Assembly: GCA_001464615.1 (NCBI GenBank) | Contig: LNFI01000030.1 | Coordinates: 29,193 to 93,192 of the forward strand | Reading direction: 5' to 3' | Origin: Sphingomonadales bacterium Ga0077557 | GTDB lineage: Bacteria; Pseudomonadota; Alphaproteobacteria; Sphingomonadales; Sphingomonadaceae | Length of the DNA: 64,000 nt | Shown here: piece by piece, positions 63,976 through 64,000 of the stretch | Numbering within the stretch: the stretch's first letter is position 1 | How the letters are laid out: each line of letters starts with the position of its first letter | Translations under genes and position numbers: made by a program | The notes under the pieces: model-generated | Told to the model about the DNA's origin: nothing | Seen by the model: the letters and a program-made list of their open reading frames with translations, nothing else | Database searches by the model: none

Positions 63976-64000
63976 TGGCAACCGGGTTGGGGGTTAACCC

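Overview
The window looks like chromosome from a GC-rich alphaproteobacterium, most likely a sphingomonad (Sphingomonadales). The signs are the ccoNOQPGHIS cluster with FNR-type boxes, GANTC (CcrM) and CtrA-type sites, Sphingomonas-like codon use, a TonB-dependent receptor, and a light-dependent protochlorophyllide reductase of the kind reported in some aerobic anoxygenic phototrophs. Species cannot be fixed from sequence alone.

Layout. 0.2-13.3 kb is a low-oxygen block: a complete cbb3 oxidase operon with its assembly genes (ccoN-O-Q-P-G-H-I-S), a GNAT acetyltransferase, ompW, oxygen-independent hemN and an FNR-type Fe-S regulator. One FNR box lies before ccoN and a second sits between the divergent ompW and hemN, so the regulator probably controls its neighbours. 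13.3-20.3 kb holds tRNA-Gly(CCC), a membrane-anchored SET-domain protein behind a dense GANTC cluster and a CtrA half-site, a two-repeat secreted-looking protein, and a CHASE4 histidine kinase with a REC-GGDEF-EAL protein behind a near-consensus CtrA box. 20.3-30.7 kb is housekeeping (glmS, glmU, gph, pnuC, nadR-like, lepA) with two toxin-antitoxin pairs, a CsgG-like lipoprotein-type gene and an epoxide-hydrolase-like gene. 30.7-38.1 kb holds an alginate-export-type porin, modABC, a TonB receptor, an AraC regulator and a small membrane protein.

38.2-42.6 kb is the most interesting part: an AT-rich 4.2-kb island lying between two 104-bp copies of the rpoC 3' end plus its terminator (an intact one at rpoC, a decayed frameshifted one at the far side). 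It encodes a lasso-peptide pathway: an unlisted 47-residue precursor (41844-41987, minus; predicted core GGLGWAIEGWTFLGSTEER, G1-E8 ring), a fused RRE-protease B protein whose Cys/His/Asp spacing equals that of McjB, and an asparagine-synthetase-like cyclase C. No exporter (D) or isopeptidase (E) is present in the window. A RAYT-type transposase remnant lies between the precursor and rpoC.

42.6-63.2 kb is the ribosomal protein/RNA polymerase region, which is normally one run (rplKA-rplJL-rpoBC). Here it is broken into three minus-strand blocks by plus-strand genes: (i) a proline-rich membrane protein and an S15/CocE hydrolase between rpoB and rplL; (ii) a 2457-bp IS1-like element carrying three passenger genes, then a uracil-DNA-glycosylase-like gene, LPOR and a PAS-HisKA_2 kinase between rplJ and rplA. 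A small secreted-protein gene also sits between rpoB and rpoC. Candidate promoters (TTGACT with TATATG or TATGCG) are visible before rpoB and rplJ, and the IS landed 15 bp beyond the rplJ -35 box. The window ends in a short SIR2-like reading frame.
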